A DNA stretch of 64,000 bases from Actinomadura craniellae (GTDB taxonomy: Bacteria > Actinomycetota > Actinomycetes > Streptosporangiales > Streptosporangiaceae), in contig NZ_QLYX01000003.1 of the NCBI RefSeq assembly GCF_003289645.1, forward strand, positions 518,756 to 582,755, written 5' to 3'. The position numbers and the translations under genes are program-made. Of the stretch, positions 10,284 to 18,849 are shown piece after piece; within the stretch, counting starts at the first letter, position 1; each line of letters starts with the position of its first letter. A model generated the notes under the pieces. That model was not told the origin of the DNA and did no database searches. It saw only the letters and a list, made by a program, of their open reading frames with translations.

Positions 10284-10420
10284 GTCGCCCTGTGATCTCC
10301 GGTCGCTCGGTCGGCCCGCCCCGACCCCGCGCAGGGGAGGCCCGAGCCAAGAAGGCTATATCCGTACACCGGTTTAAGCACGTTGAAAGACCGTAGACGG
10401 CCATCCCCGGACAGCGGAGA

Positions 10421-10828
10421 TCAACTGGACGCCGGACCGCACCGCGCCCACACGACCTTCCCTCCCCTGACCAGCCGGTAGCCCCAGTCGGCGGCCAGCG
10501 CCTCCACCAGGAGGAGCCCCTTGCCGTGCTCGTCGAGGAGGCGGCCCTCGCCCTTCTTGGGCAGCTCGCGGCTGGTGTCGAAGACCTCCACGCGGACGGA
10601 CCCGGCCTCCAGCGAGACCTCCAGCGAGATGGCCTCCGCGGAGCGGATCGCGTTGGAGACGAGTTCGGTGGCGACCAGGGTGGCGTCCTCCACGAGGTGG
10701 GGCAGCGACCAGTCGGACAGCGCGGCCCGGACGAGCAGCCGCGCGGCCCGCGCCGCCCGCGGATTGGGCGCGATCATGAGGAAGTACGCGGGCCGGGCCG
10801 CGCCGGGGGAGGGGGATGGTGTGGTCAT
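10421..10828 (-). CDS. HATPase-fold anti-sigma/serine kinase-like protein (RsbW type)
   Basis: A 135-residue GHKL ATPase-fold protein. The N-box-like segment ATELVSNAIRSA and the G-box-like DEHGKGLLLVEALAADWG are present, as in the short actinomycete RsbW/SpoIIAB-like family that binds sigma factors or anti-anti-sigma factors. The start is ATG 10828, preceded by AGAGG. No cognate sigma factor or STAS partner lies nearby. It sits between the two BREX blocks, 137 bp upstream of pglY on the same strand, so it could be co-transcribed with pglY or simply be a bystander. Such orphan genes are very common in these genomes. Confidence 0.8.
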   Translation of the reverse strand: MTTPSPSPGAARPAYFLMIAPNPRAARAARLLVRAALSDWSLPHLVEDATLVATELVSNAIRSAEAISLEVSLEAGSVRVEVFDTSRELPKKGEGRLLDEHGKGLLLVEALAADWGYRLVRGGKVVWARCGPASS

Positions 10829-11015
10829 GGCCTCTGATCCGTCGATTCGTTCTCGGCAGGGGACTGAGCGCTCGCCCTAGCCTGTCCCGACCCGACCACA
10901 CCGGGTAACCGGAATTATTCGACGCCCCCCGCTGTCGGATCCGGCCACCGGCGGCCCGGGCGCCTCGCGAACGGCCTTGCCGCGCGGTTTCGTGCCGTGC
11001 GAGCCTTGGCGGGTG

Positions 11016-11633
11016 GTGACGAGCGACTTAGGTGCCGGGGGCGCGCAGCCGACGATGCTGGTCGTCGCCGGGCTGGCCGGGTCGGGGAAGACCGAGACGG
11101 GCAAGCTGCTGTCGGGCCTGACCGGGTGGGCACTGCTGGACAAGGACACCCTGACCCGGCCCTTGGTCGAGAGCCTCCTGCTGCGGCTGGCCGGCGACCC
11201 GCACGACCGGCACTCCCCGGTCTACGCCGAGGGGGTGCGCCCGCTGGAGTACTCCTGCCTGATGAAGGCCGGGTGGGAGAACCTGGCCTGCGGCACCTCG
11301 GTGATCCTGTCGGCGCCGTTCATCCGGGAGGTGAACGACGCCGCCTGGATACGGCGCACCCGGCGGCGCTGCCAGCGGTTCGGCGTGGAGCTGCGGGTCG
11401 TCTGGGTCGCCTCGGACGCCGACACGATGCGGATGCGGCTGGTGTCGCGGGGCGCGGAGCGGGACATGTGGAAGCTGGCCAACTGGGACGACTACCTGAG
11501 CGACGTCGACCCGGAGATGCTGCCGAGCTGCCCGCACTTCGTCATCGACAACCGGATCGACGCCCAGTTCCCGCTGGCCGACCAGGTGGCCTCGCTCGTC
11601 CGCTCGCTGGAGGTCCGCGCATGCGCGGAGTGA
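11016..11633 (+). CDS. P-loop kinase-like protein (AAA_33 type)
   Basis: A small NTPase with Walker A GLAGSGKT near the N-terminus and an LLDKDTL segment resembling the substrate-binding region of gluconate- or zeta-toxin-like P-loop kinases. An Arg-rich LID-like region (MRMRLVSRGAERD) follows. The start is uncertain: GTG 11016 is used, while TTG 10977, GTG 11013 and ATG 11055 are alternatives, and none has a strong ribosome site. The end overlaps the next kinase gene by 13 bp, so the two are translated together. The substrate is unknown. The family includes antibiotic, nucleotide and sugar kinases. Confidence 0.7.
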   Translation: MTSDLGAGGAQPTMLVVAGLAGSGKTETGKLLSGLTGWALLDKDTLTRPLVESLLLRLAGDPHDRHSPVYAEGVRPLEYSCLMKAGWENLACGTSVILSAPFIREVNDAAWIRRTRRRCQRFGVELRVVWVASDADTMRMRLVSRGAERDMWKLANWDDYLSDVDPEMLPSCPHFVIDNRIDAQFPLADQVASLVRSLEVRACAE

Positions 11634-12220
11634 TCCTGTACGGCCCGCCCGCGGCCGGCAAGGACACCCTCACCGCGGCTCTGGGCGGCGTCCGCGCCGA
11701 GTACCGGCCGGTGGTGAAGGTCAAGGTGGGTTCGGGGAACGACCGCGGCTACCGCATGGCGACGGCCCGGGAACTGGCGGAGCTGCGCCGGGACGGCCGG
11801 ATCGTCCAGCAGCACAGCCGTTACGGCAACACCTACGCGGTCGATCGCGTCGAGGTCGAGGGCGTGTGGGCCGCCGGGGGGATCCCCGTCCTGCACACGG
11901 GCCGGCTCGCCGACCTGCGCACGCTCCGCGGAGGGCTGGCGGCTCCCTTCCTGTCCGTCCTGCTGTGGTGCGACCGCGACACCACGGCCCGCCGCTCGGC
12001 CGGGCGGGGCGACGCGGACACCGGGTGGCGGCTGTCGGTCTGGGACGAGACCGCCGCGGAACTGGCGCGGAGCGGGCCCGGTGACTTCGACCTGGCGATC
12101 CGCACCGACCGGACGGCGCCCGGGCACGCCGCCCGCCTGATAGACCGCGCGGTGAGCGCGCGGGCGGGCGACCCCGCCGCGGTGGCCGCCCTGGTGGAGG
12201 AGATCACCCGGAGCGGCTGA
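11621..12220 (+). CDS. Guanylate kinase-like P-loop protein
   Basis: A 199-residue protein starting at ATG 11621 with a GGAGG site 6 bp upstream, inside the end of the preceding gene. Walker A is GPPAAGKDT (residues 6-14). A segment with QHSRYGNTYAV then a VLHTG strand resembles the GMP-binding and central region of guanylate kinases (YGNxY pattern). The C-terminal part is Arg/Asp-rich. It is too diverged to call Gmk. Pairing of two different P-loop kinases in one coupled unit suggests a shared nucleotide or small-molecule substrate, but that is inference only. Confidence 0.65.
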   Translation: MRGVILYGPPAAGKDTLTAALGGVRAEYRPVVKVKVGSGNDRGYRMATARELAELRRDGRIVQQHSRYGNTYAVDRVEVEGVWAAGGIPVLHTGRLADLRTLRGGLAAPFLSVLLWCDRDTTARRSAGRGDADTGWRLSVWDETAAELARSGPGDFDLAIRTDRTAPGHAARLIDRAVSARAGDPAAVAALVEEITRSG

Positions 12221-12244
12221 CCGCTCCCCGGCAGGGAGGGACCC

Positions 12245-13660
12245 GTGCACCGGCCGACCTCACTGACAGAGCTGGCCGCCGTCTTCGGCGCGACGGCGGA
12301 CGGCCGGTCCTGCCGCATCGACGACGGCGAGGCGGATGCCCCCATCTGCCTCGAAGGCGTTCGGGCCGAGCGCCTGGAGCTCACCGGCTGCGACGTCGAC
12401 GGGCCGTTGCTGCTGCGCGACTGCTTCATCGACGACCTGCGCCTCAGCGGCTGCGCCGCCGAGGGGATCGTGATCGCCGGCTGTCACGTCCAGCGGCTGG
12501 TGATCCGTAACCTCCCGCCGGGGAGCGGGGTGAGCGTCTCCGAGGGCGACTACGAGCGGATCTCCATCCACGACGTCGGTGAGATCTCCCTGGACGCGAT
12601 CGAGTGCCAGGGCGGCGTCACCGTCACCGGCATCCGCGGGCAGGTCGAGCTCAACCGGGTCACCGCCAAGTCGGTCTCGCTGGGCGAGCAGCTCACCGCC
12701 GCGCCGGACGTGCGGATCCGCCTCAGCCGGGTCCGGGTCATGGACAACCTGGAGATCCACGATCTCCGGGTACTGGCCGTCGACCTCCGTGACTGTCTCG
12801 TCGACCGGAACCTCCGGCTGCGCCGGCTGTCCGCCACGGGGCAGGTCGTCCTCGACGACGTCCGCTGCGAGGGCCGCCTGTTCCTGGGTGGAGTCACCAG
12901 CCGGGCCGCCATCCTGATCACTGGCAGCACGCTGCGGGACGGCCTGGAGGGCGAGCGGCTCCGGAGTCCCGCCGACGGGTCCCCGGTCCTGACCTTGACG
13001 GGATCGGCCGTCGGGTCGTCGATCGGCGTCACGCTGGCCACCCAGCCGGGCGAGGTGATCCTCCGGGACACGGCGGTCGACGGACGGCTCACCTTCCCCG
13101 CACCCTCGCCCAGGTACCGCATCGAGGGCGTGACCACGATCGGCGACGTGCAGCTCCCCCCGACGCCGGTGGGCAGCACCGCCCGCCTGCGCGAGTTGGC
13201 CGACCGGCACTTCGGGGAGAGCGGTGCCACCGCCTACGGCGTGCTGCGCGCGGCCTTCGCGGTCCGGCAGCGCATGCGCGAGGAGGACCTCTGCTACTTC
13301 CTGCAGCGGCACGCCGAGGTCCGGTTCCTGCCCTGGCACCGCCGCTGGCTCGGCCGCTACGTCCTCGGCGGGGTGTTGGGCTGGGGCGTCAGCATCGTGC
13401 CGCCCGTCCGGGCGCTGTCGCTGGGGATCCTGGTCACCGGGCTCGTCCTCACCGCGACCGGGGCAGGGAAGGCGGTCAGCCCCGGAGACCTGCCGGCCGG
13501 GCTGACGCTGGCGGCGGCGCTGTGGTTCAACGTCGGCACGGGACTGCCCCAGGGGCTGGGCACCGGCCGGTGGACGGCGCTGGCGGTGACCTTCACCGTG
13601 ACGGGCCTGCTGCTCGTCACGATCATCGTCGGCATCACCATCAGGCGCCTGGTCCGCTGA
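12245..13660 (+). CDS. Repeat-rich (beta-helix-like) protein with C-terminal channel-like membrane domain
   Basis: A 471-residue protein from GTG 12245 (GGGAGGG upstream). Residues about 25-300 are a series of short beta-type repeats (patterns such as LELTGCDVDGPLLLRDC and LRLSGCAAEGIVIAGC), like pentapeptide-type or bactofilin-like solenoids. Residues about 370-470 contain hydrophobic helices with a re-entrant-like ALWFNVGTGLP segment between them and a final VTIIVGITIRRLVR. This resembles the pore and inner helix of two-helix ion channels that follow pentapeptide repeats in other bacteria, but the potassium filter TVGYG is not present. The location between the two BREX blocks is notable. 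Function is inferred from layout only. Confidence 0.6.
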   Translation: MHRPTSLTELAAVFGATADGRSCRIDDGEADAPICLEGVRAERLELTGCDVDGPLLLRDCFIDDLRLSGCAAEGIVIAGCHVQRLVIRNLPPGSGVSVSEGDYERISIHDVGEISLDAIECQGGVTVTGIRGQVELNRVTAKSVSLGEQLTAAPDVRIRLSRVRVMDNLEIHDLRVLAVDLRDCLVDRNLRLRRLSATGQVVLDDVRCEGRLFLGGVTSRAAILITGSTLRDGLEGERLRSPADGSPVLTLTGSAVGSSIGVTLATQPGEVILRDTAVDGRLTFPAPSPRYRIEGVTTIGDVQLPPTPVGSTARLRELADRHFGESGATAYGVLRAAFAVRQRMREEDLCYFLQRHAEVRFLPWHRRWLGRYVLGGVLGWGVSIVPPVRALSLGILVTGLVLTATGAGKAVSPGDLPAGLTLAAALWFNVGTGLPQGLGTGRWTALAVTFTVTGLLLVTIIVGITIRRLVR

Positions 13661-14009
13661 TCCCGGATCGAGCCGGTCACCCTCCCGTCCGTCTTCGCCC
13701 GGCGGTCCCGGGGCGGGAGCCGTACCCGGGCGGACGGACCCGGCGGTGCCCATGACGAGGGCGCGGGCGGGACGTCTGCGGGCACGACGGTGTCGGCGGC
13801 CACGCGGCCGCGCCCCGATGCGGTCGCCGCGGTCACCGGGAGCGGGACGTTCCGGTTCTCGACAGGGAGTGGTTGTCGATTTTTCGGGGGTGCCCGGTGG
13901 GCCGTTTTCCTGCGGGGTCGGGGTGGGCGATTTAACCTGTGGCCGGACGACCACTCTGCGTTAGGTGGAATGCGTCGGAGGACCGCTCTGTCCTGCTCTG
14001 GAGGTTGCG
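13661..14009. other. Intergenic region with possible weak hairpin
   Basis: 349 bp between the repeat/channel gene and the XRE gene. CCGTCCG at 13685-13691 can pair with CGGACGG at 13731-13737 over a long GC-rich loop, which could act as a terminator, but such pairings are frequent at this GC content. The 3' part (about 13860-13960) is locally T-rich and probably holds the promoter of the XRE gene; I could not fix -35/-10 boxes. No gene is seen. Confidence 0.35.
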
Positions 14010-14822
14010 ATGGGACGCCGCCCGAAGGAACTCGACCCGACCGCCTCGGCCGCCGCCCTCCTCGGCGCCAAGGTCCGCAGGTTCCGGGAGGAGCGGGGCT
14101 GGTCCCAGGAAGAACTCGGGACGAAGGTGTTCTGCACCGGCGACATGATCAGCAAGATCGAGCTGGCCCGGCGGATGCCGGCCTGGGACACCACGGTCGC
14201 GTTCGACCGGGTCTTCGGCACGGGCGAGTACTTCCAGGAACTGTGGAAACTGGCCAAGAACGAGATCCTGCCGACCTGGTTCCGCCCCTACGCCGACCTG
14301 GAACCCGAGGCCAACTCCATCTGCATCTTCAGCCTCACCCTCGTCCACGGCCTCCTCCAGACCGAGGCGTACGCCACCGAGGTACTGCGCAGCAACCAGG
14401 AGCCCGACAGGCTCGAACAGCTGGTGGACGTGCGGATGAAACGCCAGGAGATCCTGAACCGCGAGGACCCGCCGATGCTCTGGGTGGTCCTCGACGAGAT
14501 GCTGCTGCATCGCCAGATCGGCACGGGCGAGGTGATGAAGGACCAGCTCAGACACCTCATCGAGCTGTCTCAGCGGCCTAACGTCACCATTCAAGTGGTA
14601 CCTGCTGACCGTGGCTCATACCCCGGACTGGCCGGGCCCCTCACGATTCTCGGCTTCAAGGAAGATCCTGATGCCGCATACGCTGAGGCGCACGGAGGCG
14701 GACAGTTGATCGAAGAGGACTCAGCGGTGGAATATCTCCAGATACGGTTCGACCGGATCAGGGCGTCAGCCCTGTCGCAGGAAGAGTCACTGGAACTCCT
14801 CCGCAAGATCTTGGAGAGTTGA
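14010..14822 (+). CDS. XRE-family regulator with DUF5753-type C-terminal domain
   Basis: A 270-residue protein from ATG 14010 with GGAGG 6 bp upstream. The N-terminal helix-turn-helix (about residues 15-75, including RGWSQEELGTKV and SKIELARR) is followed by the DUF5753-like domain of actinomycete Scr1-type regulators (a WFRPYADLEPEANSI segment, then QTEAYA and RQEIL). Its stop overlaps the ATG of the DUF397 gene. These pairs occur in many copies in actinomycetes and some are described as toxin-antitoxin-like or developmental. Base composition falls from typical high GC to clearly lower GC within its last third (from about 14570), continuing into pglX. Confidence 0.88.
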   Translation: MGRRPKELDPTASAAALLGAKVRRFREERGWSQEELGTKVFCTGDMISKIELARRMPAWDTTVAFDRVFGTGEYFQELWKLAKNEILPTWFRPYADLEPEANSICIFSLTLVHGLLQTEAYATEVLRSNQEPDRLEQLVDVRMKRQEILNREDPPMLWVVLDEMLLHRQIGTGEVMKDQLRHLIELSQRPNVTIQVVPADRGSYPGLAGPLTILGFKEDPDAAYAEAHGGGQLIEEDSAVEYLQIRFDRIRASALSQEESLELLRKILES

Positions 14823-15025
14823 TGCGAGACTTCGCAGCCCCCCAATGGCGCAAGAGCAGCCACAGCAGTGACGAGGGCGGAGAGTGCGTTGAAGTGGCAG
14901 CGCTCTCAGGCATGACCATCGCCATTAGGGATAGCAAGAACCCTGAGGGTTCCCGGTTGCTCGTGTGCCACACAGAGTTCCGTGGTCTACTAGCCCAGGT
15001 GAAGGCTGGTGACTTGGACGTCTGA
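14822..15025 (+). CDS. DUF397 domain protein
   Basis: A 67-residue protein with the DUF397 pattern: WRKSSHSSDEGGECVEVA, then IRDSKNPEG, then a FxGLL-like end. The length is normal for the family. ATG 14822 overlaps the last base of the XRE stop codon (TGATG), so translation is coupled. By family knowledge it is the partner of the DUF5753 regulator and may be its antagonist or target. Its composition is about that of the low-GC block, unlike the flanking genes. It is convergent with pglX (143 bp between), and I see no clear terminator hairpin there. Confidence 0.9.
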   Translation: MRDFAAPQWRKSSHSSDEGGECVEVAALSGMTIAIRDSKNPEGSRLLVCHTEFRGLLAQVKAGDLDV

Positions 15026-15167
15026 CTGTCCCATCTAGGGAGTGATCTCTCTGCTGACAAGGGCTCTTCTGTAGCTAGTATCAACTATTTCTTCTTTACC
15101 CTTGTGAGCCTCTAGACCCAACGAGTCACAGTCTGCTGCCAGAACAGCCGCAAATCTGCTTGAGCGC

Positions 15168-18100
15168 TCACTTGGTCTTCTTGTCCTGAGGTCTTCGGGA
15201 AGTTCTTTTCGGCAGACGCCATGCCTTGAGATCGTCGTCGGTAAGGCCGTGGCGTTGCTTTTGAGCTTCCAGGTAAGCCTCGTACGCTTGAGCTGGGCTC
15301 TGGCCAAAGAGCGGATCGATTTCTCCGTGCCACTGCTTCACCCAGGGCATCACCTCTGCCAACCCCGCGATCAGTGGAGTCAGCCTCTCTCTACCCCACC
15401 CATCGCTAGTTGTTCGCTGCTCGATTAGCATCATCAGTGCGTGTGCTTGCTCACGGTGATTCCATCCGGCCCATCCGAGCAACAACGATTCGTCTCCGTC
15501 TGTACTCCCACCCAGATATGAGATGAACCGCTCCTTAGGCACGTCGAACTTCCCTCGGTTGGACCAGTACGATTGTTTGATAAAGTCAGCCCCTTTGTAC
15601 TTGTCTGGTACCGGGATATCAAGCTTCTTCTGGGTGGAGTCCTCATCGCGCTGTAGCTCCCAGACACTTTCCCACTGTGCCCGAATTCGCAGGCCAGCTT
15701 CCTTGTACCGTAGGGCTGATAGATATGGCACGTGTTCGGTGTCCAGAATCTCCACCAAAATGGCTGAGAGATCGATATCCTTACCCGCATACAATTCTAC
15801 TACCGAAACAAAGTTGGCATCCTTGCGGAGGTGGTCTGCTAGCCGGTTCACCGTTATTGTTCTCGGCTGCATGACCCCTGTCTCATCTGACGTGAACCAT
15901 AGTTCCTGGTTTTCGCATCGATCGAGCAGCCAGTTCCGCAGTGCGACCTTTTCTTTCTTCTCCCATGGTTCCCATTCCCAGCGGCGCTTATATTCAGGTC
16001 GTTCGATCAATCCGATTGTTCGAGATAGCCTCTCAATAGTCTCGATGCGCTTCTTCACCACCCGTCGATATTCCTCCGGCCAGGCAGGAATTTCTGAAAC
16101 GGGGTGTGAGCGGTGCCGGACAAACCACTGCGCTACGGCTTCATCACGCTCCGCGCTAGGTGCAATCATAAGCTCGAATGCGCGCTCCCCAAGTTTTAGA
16201 TCGGGGATGTTTTCTGGATCTGCTCGTAGTTCGACAGCCTCTGATTCGGATAGAAATCCGTAAAGTTGATATACCTCCCAATCCAACTCCTCTTGAAGTG
16301 CAATCATTTGTCCTTGTAGGTGGATGCATTCCATGAAGGCGGAATCTAGTTGCTCGCGTGTAGGGACGCCGTTGGCGCAGATTTTAGTTGGTTGAACATC
16401 AACCAAACGTTGCGCGAGCGCGTCCAGTTTCTTTCCCGTTTCAAGTGGCAGTTTGTTGGCAAGGGGAAATTTTTGGAGCTTAGTGCTTGTGAACTCGTAG
16501 TAGCTTTCCCAGGCATAGCGACCAGTGGATCGTTCCCCGCCTCGGTTTCCTTTGTCTTGGCTAACCTGTTTAAGCCAGAAGCAGGCAGTGGAACTGTTAA
16601 GTGTGCCCTGGAGCGCTATGTGGTCACTTTCTGTTGCTCCCTTAGGGAGCTTAATGACTGGAGCGGAGCGGTTGAATACCCTCCCGTCTCGATCGATGAA
16701 AAAGTGATTGTGTGTTGCTACAAACGCAAACGCAATTGCTGCTATTTCTGATGTCTCATCACTTGGTAGCTGATGCCACTCGTACCATGTGCGCCCGTCG
16801 CTCAGGTAGGTTCCATTAAAGGTCCCTCTAAGCCAGAGTGATGTTCGTAGTGGCCATAGTAGCTTTAGTAGTTCTGGGTTCAGTGATTCCTGGCGGATCA
16901 GTTGCTTTTTTTCGTTATAGGGAAATATTAGGAAATCTGAATCTTTTGCTCCCCAATCCCTGATGTGATCTCCGCGGTGAGATTTTTTCGCATGTAGATG
17001 GTCGGCAATTTGCGCGAGTCGTCCACTTGCCGGGAATGAAAATGCTTCATCTGCATGAGTGTCACCATAGAATCCGATGCGGGTTATGGCTGACTGTAGA
17101 GTGCGAGTGGCGGAACCTTCTATAGCTTGGGAAAGTTCATAGGCACCGCCACCGCTTAGGCTCCAAGGGTGAGATCCAAAGTTCTTTCGCTCCATCTGAG
17201 TAATGCTGATCCAGCCGCTTTCGCTATCCCCTGGATTTTTAACTTGCTGGACGATAGCGTTCCACACCAACCCATCTTCGGCATTTTTGGGTTGATTGAG
17301 CTCGCCCCGGATACCAAGGGCGGCTCGGATCATATCTGTTCGCGGCCAGGTGCGTCGGCCAATCAATATAATCGTCGGAGTGCCATGGCCGGGAATATAT
17401 GCCCCAGAAGTATCAATTATGTGAGTGAGTTCAATGGTTGGAAAGAATTCGACGATCAGCTTCTTTCCGAATTCACGTTTCATGAAAGAGTTTGCAGTTA
17501 TCTGACCAACGTGACCAGCGCCCTCACGATCTTGGCCGCCCCGAATGGCTAGCTGGAAAAACCGCTCGGCGAAAGGTACGGAGAGGGCATAGAGGCCACT
17601 GGAACTCTTGTAAACGCGGTAGTACTCGTTTTCAGCCTTGTCCTTGGGTGTGATATAAGGCGGGTTGCCGACCACCACGTGGTAGCTGCCGATGCCGAGC
17701 AGGTCCACCGTCTTGACGTACTCGGACACGTCCTCGGTCGCGTAGGTGAAGACCTTCGACTCGTCGCTCTCGTCCTCGGCCCAGAAGTCCATCTCCCCTT
17801 GGTCGGGCGCCGGCGCACCACGCCCGTGCATCAGGGAGTCGCCGATGGCGATGTTGACGATGAACTCCGGCGCCTCCGCCAGCCGCTCCACCCCCCCGGC
17901 CCGCATGGCGGCGATCATCAGCCGGAACCGGGCGATCAGCACCGCGAACGGGTTCTTGTCCACCCCGTGCACGCTGTACAGCACCCGGCTGATCAGTTCC
18001 CACCGTTCGGCCCCGGGGGCCTGCCGCTCCCACCGGGCCAGCAGCCGGTGGAACGCGCCGAGCAGGAAGTGCCCGGACCCGCAGGTCGGGTCGATCAGCC

Positions 18101-18848
18101 GTAGGCCGCGCGGCAGGTCCAGGTGGGCGGGGGAGGCGGCGGGCGGTTCGGGGTCGAGCCCGAACTCGTCCAGCGCCGGGTCCAAAGTCAAATCGAGGAT
18201 GAACTCCTCGACGAACTCGGGTGTCTGGAGCAGCGCGTACGTCTTCTTGGCGTGCTCGGACAGGTCCTGGTACAGGTCGCCGAGGAACCGGGTGTTCCAC
18301 CCGGGGTCGGTGAAGTCGTGGACGAGCGCGGCCTCCTCGCCGTCCTTCTGCTCCCGCCAGAACGCGATCAGCTTCTTGGCGGCCTCCAGCGACGGGGTGA
18401 CCTGCCACATCGGGTTGTGGGCACGGTCGAACAGCCCGCCGGCGACGGGGGACGCCTGGCCCAGCGCCCGGAACCCGTCCACGATCCACTCGCGGTCGGT
18501 GTCGGCGGCGTGCGCGGGGTCCTCGAAGAACGCCTGCTGCCGCTCCCGGGCGATGTCCAGCCGCTCGCCCGGGCCGGCCAGCCACGGCAGGTCGATCAGC
18601 CCGTTGTCCTCGCAGAACCGCAGGAACACCGTGCCCAGCACCCACGCCACCGCGGACTGGGTGACCCGGCCCTCCAGCCACGACTCGTACGTCGCGGCCG
18701 TCCGCCCCTTCGCGCGGGCCCGACCCCACTCGGCCGTCAGCGTCCCGTGGAACTTCCCCTCGGGGTCGGTGGCCCGCTCCCGCAGGTCCGTCTCCAGCGC
18801 GGAGACCCGCTTCTTCAGGTCGGCGAGCAGCGCAACCGGGTCGATCAA
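15168..18848 (-). CDS. pglX: BREX-2 adenine-specific DNA methyltransferase PglX
   Basis: A 1226-residue N6-adenine methyltransferase. SAM-binding motif DPTCGSGHFLLGAFH lies near residue 254 and catalytic NPPY near 394. The C-terminal two thirds contain the target-recognition and helical regions. TTG 18848 follows the pglW stop after one base, so the pair is coupled. In BREX this enzyme marks host DNA and is needed for defence. Two oddities stand out. The first about 400 codons (17640-18848) have typical high GC and the rest (15168-17640) are near 50% GC, with the switch just after NPPY. Also, a run of seven G lies in codons for Ala-Gly-Gly-Val (17891-17897). Confidence 0.93.
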   Translation of the reverse strand: MIDPVALLADLKKRVSALETDLRERATDPEGKFHGTLTAEWGRARAKGRTAATYESWLEGRVTQSAVAWVLGTVFLRFCEDNGLIDLPWLAGPGERLDIARERQQAFFEDPAHAADTDREWIVDGFRALGQASPVAGGLFDRAHNPMWQVTPSLEAAKKLIAFWREQKDGEEAALVHDFTDPGWNTRFLGDLYQDLSEHAKKTYALLQTPEFVEEFILDLTLDPALDEFGLDPEPPAASPAHLDLPRGLRLIDPTCGSGHFLLGAFHRLLARWERQAPGAERWELISRVLYSVHGVDKNPFAVLIARFRLMIAAMRAGGVERLAEAPEFIVNIAIGDSLMHGRGAPAPDQGEMDFWAEDESDESKVFTYATEDVSEYVKTVDLLGIGSYHVVVGNPPYITPKDKAENEYYRVYKSSSGLYALSVPFAERFFQLAIRGGQDREGAGHVGQITANSFMKREFGKKLIVEFFPTIELTHIIDTSGAYIPGHGTPTIILIGRRTWPRTDMIRAALGIRGELNQPKNAEDGLVWNAIVQQVKNPGDSESGWISITQMERKNFGSHPWSLSGGGAYELSQAIEGSATRTLQSAITRIGFYGDTHADEAFSFPASGRLAQIADHLHAKKSHRGDHIRDWGAKDSDFLIFPYNEKKQLIRQESLNPELLKLLWPLRTSLWLRGTFNGTYLSDGRTWYEWHQLPSDETSEIAAIAFAFVATHNHFFIDRDGRVFNRSAPVIKLPKGATESDHIALQGTLNSSTACFWLKQVSQDKGNRGGERSTGRYAWESYYEFTSTKLQKFPLANKLPLETGKKLDALAQRLVDVQPTKICANGVPTREQLDSAFMECIHLQGQMIALQEELDWEVYQLYGFLSESEAVELRADPENIPDLKLGERAFELMIAPSAERDEAVAQWFVRHRSHPVSEIPAWPEEYRRVVKKRIETIERLSRTIGLIERPEYKRRWEWEPWEKKEKVALRNWLLDRCENQELWFTSDETGVMQPRTITVNRLADHLRKDANFVSVVELYAGKDIDLSAILVEILDTEHVPYLSALRYKEAGLRIRAQWESVWELQRDEDSTQKKLDIPVPDKYKGADFIKQSYWSNRGKFDVPKERFISYLGGSTDGDESLLLGWAGWNHREQAHALMMLIEQRTTSDGWGRERLTPLIAGLAEVMPWVKQWHGEIDPLFGQSPAQAYEAYLEAQKQRHGLTDDDLKAWRLPKRTSRRPQDKKTK
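17891..17897 (-). repeat. G7 homopolymer inside pglX
   Basis: Seven consecutive G on the coding strand, in codons for Gly-Gly-Val near residue 319 of PglX, between the SAM-binding motif and NPPY. In S. coelicolor, pglX is known to phase-vary through a G tract. Seven is short and may be stable; slipped-strand change by one base would truncate the enzyme before its catalytic motif. Confidence 0.6.
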
Positions 18849-18849
18849 C

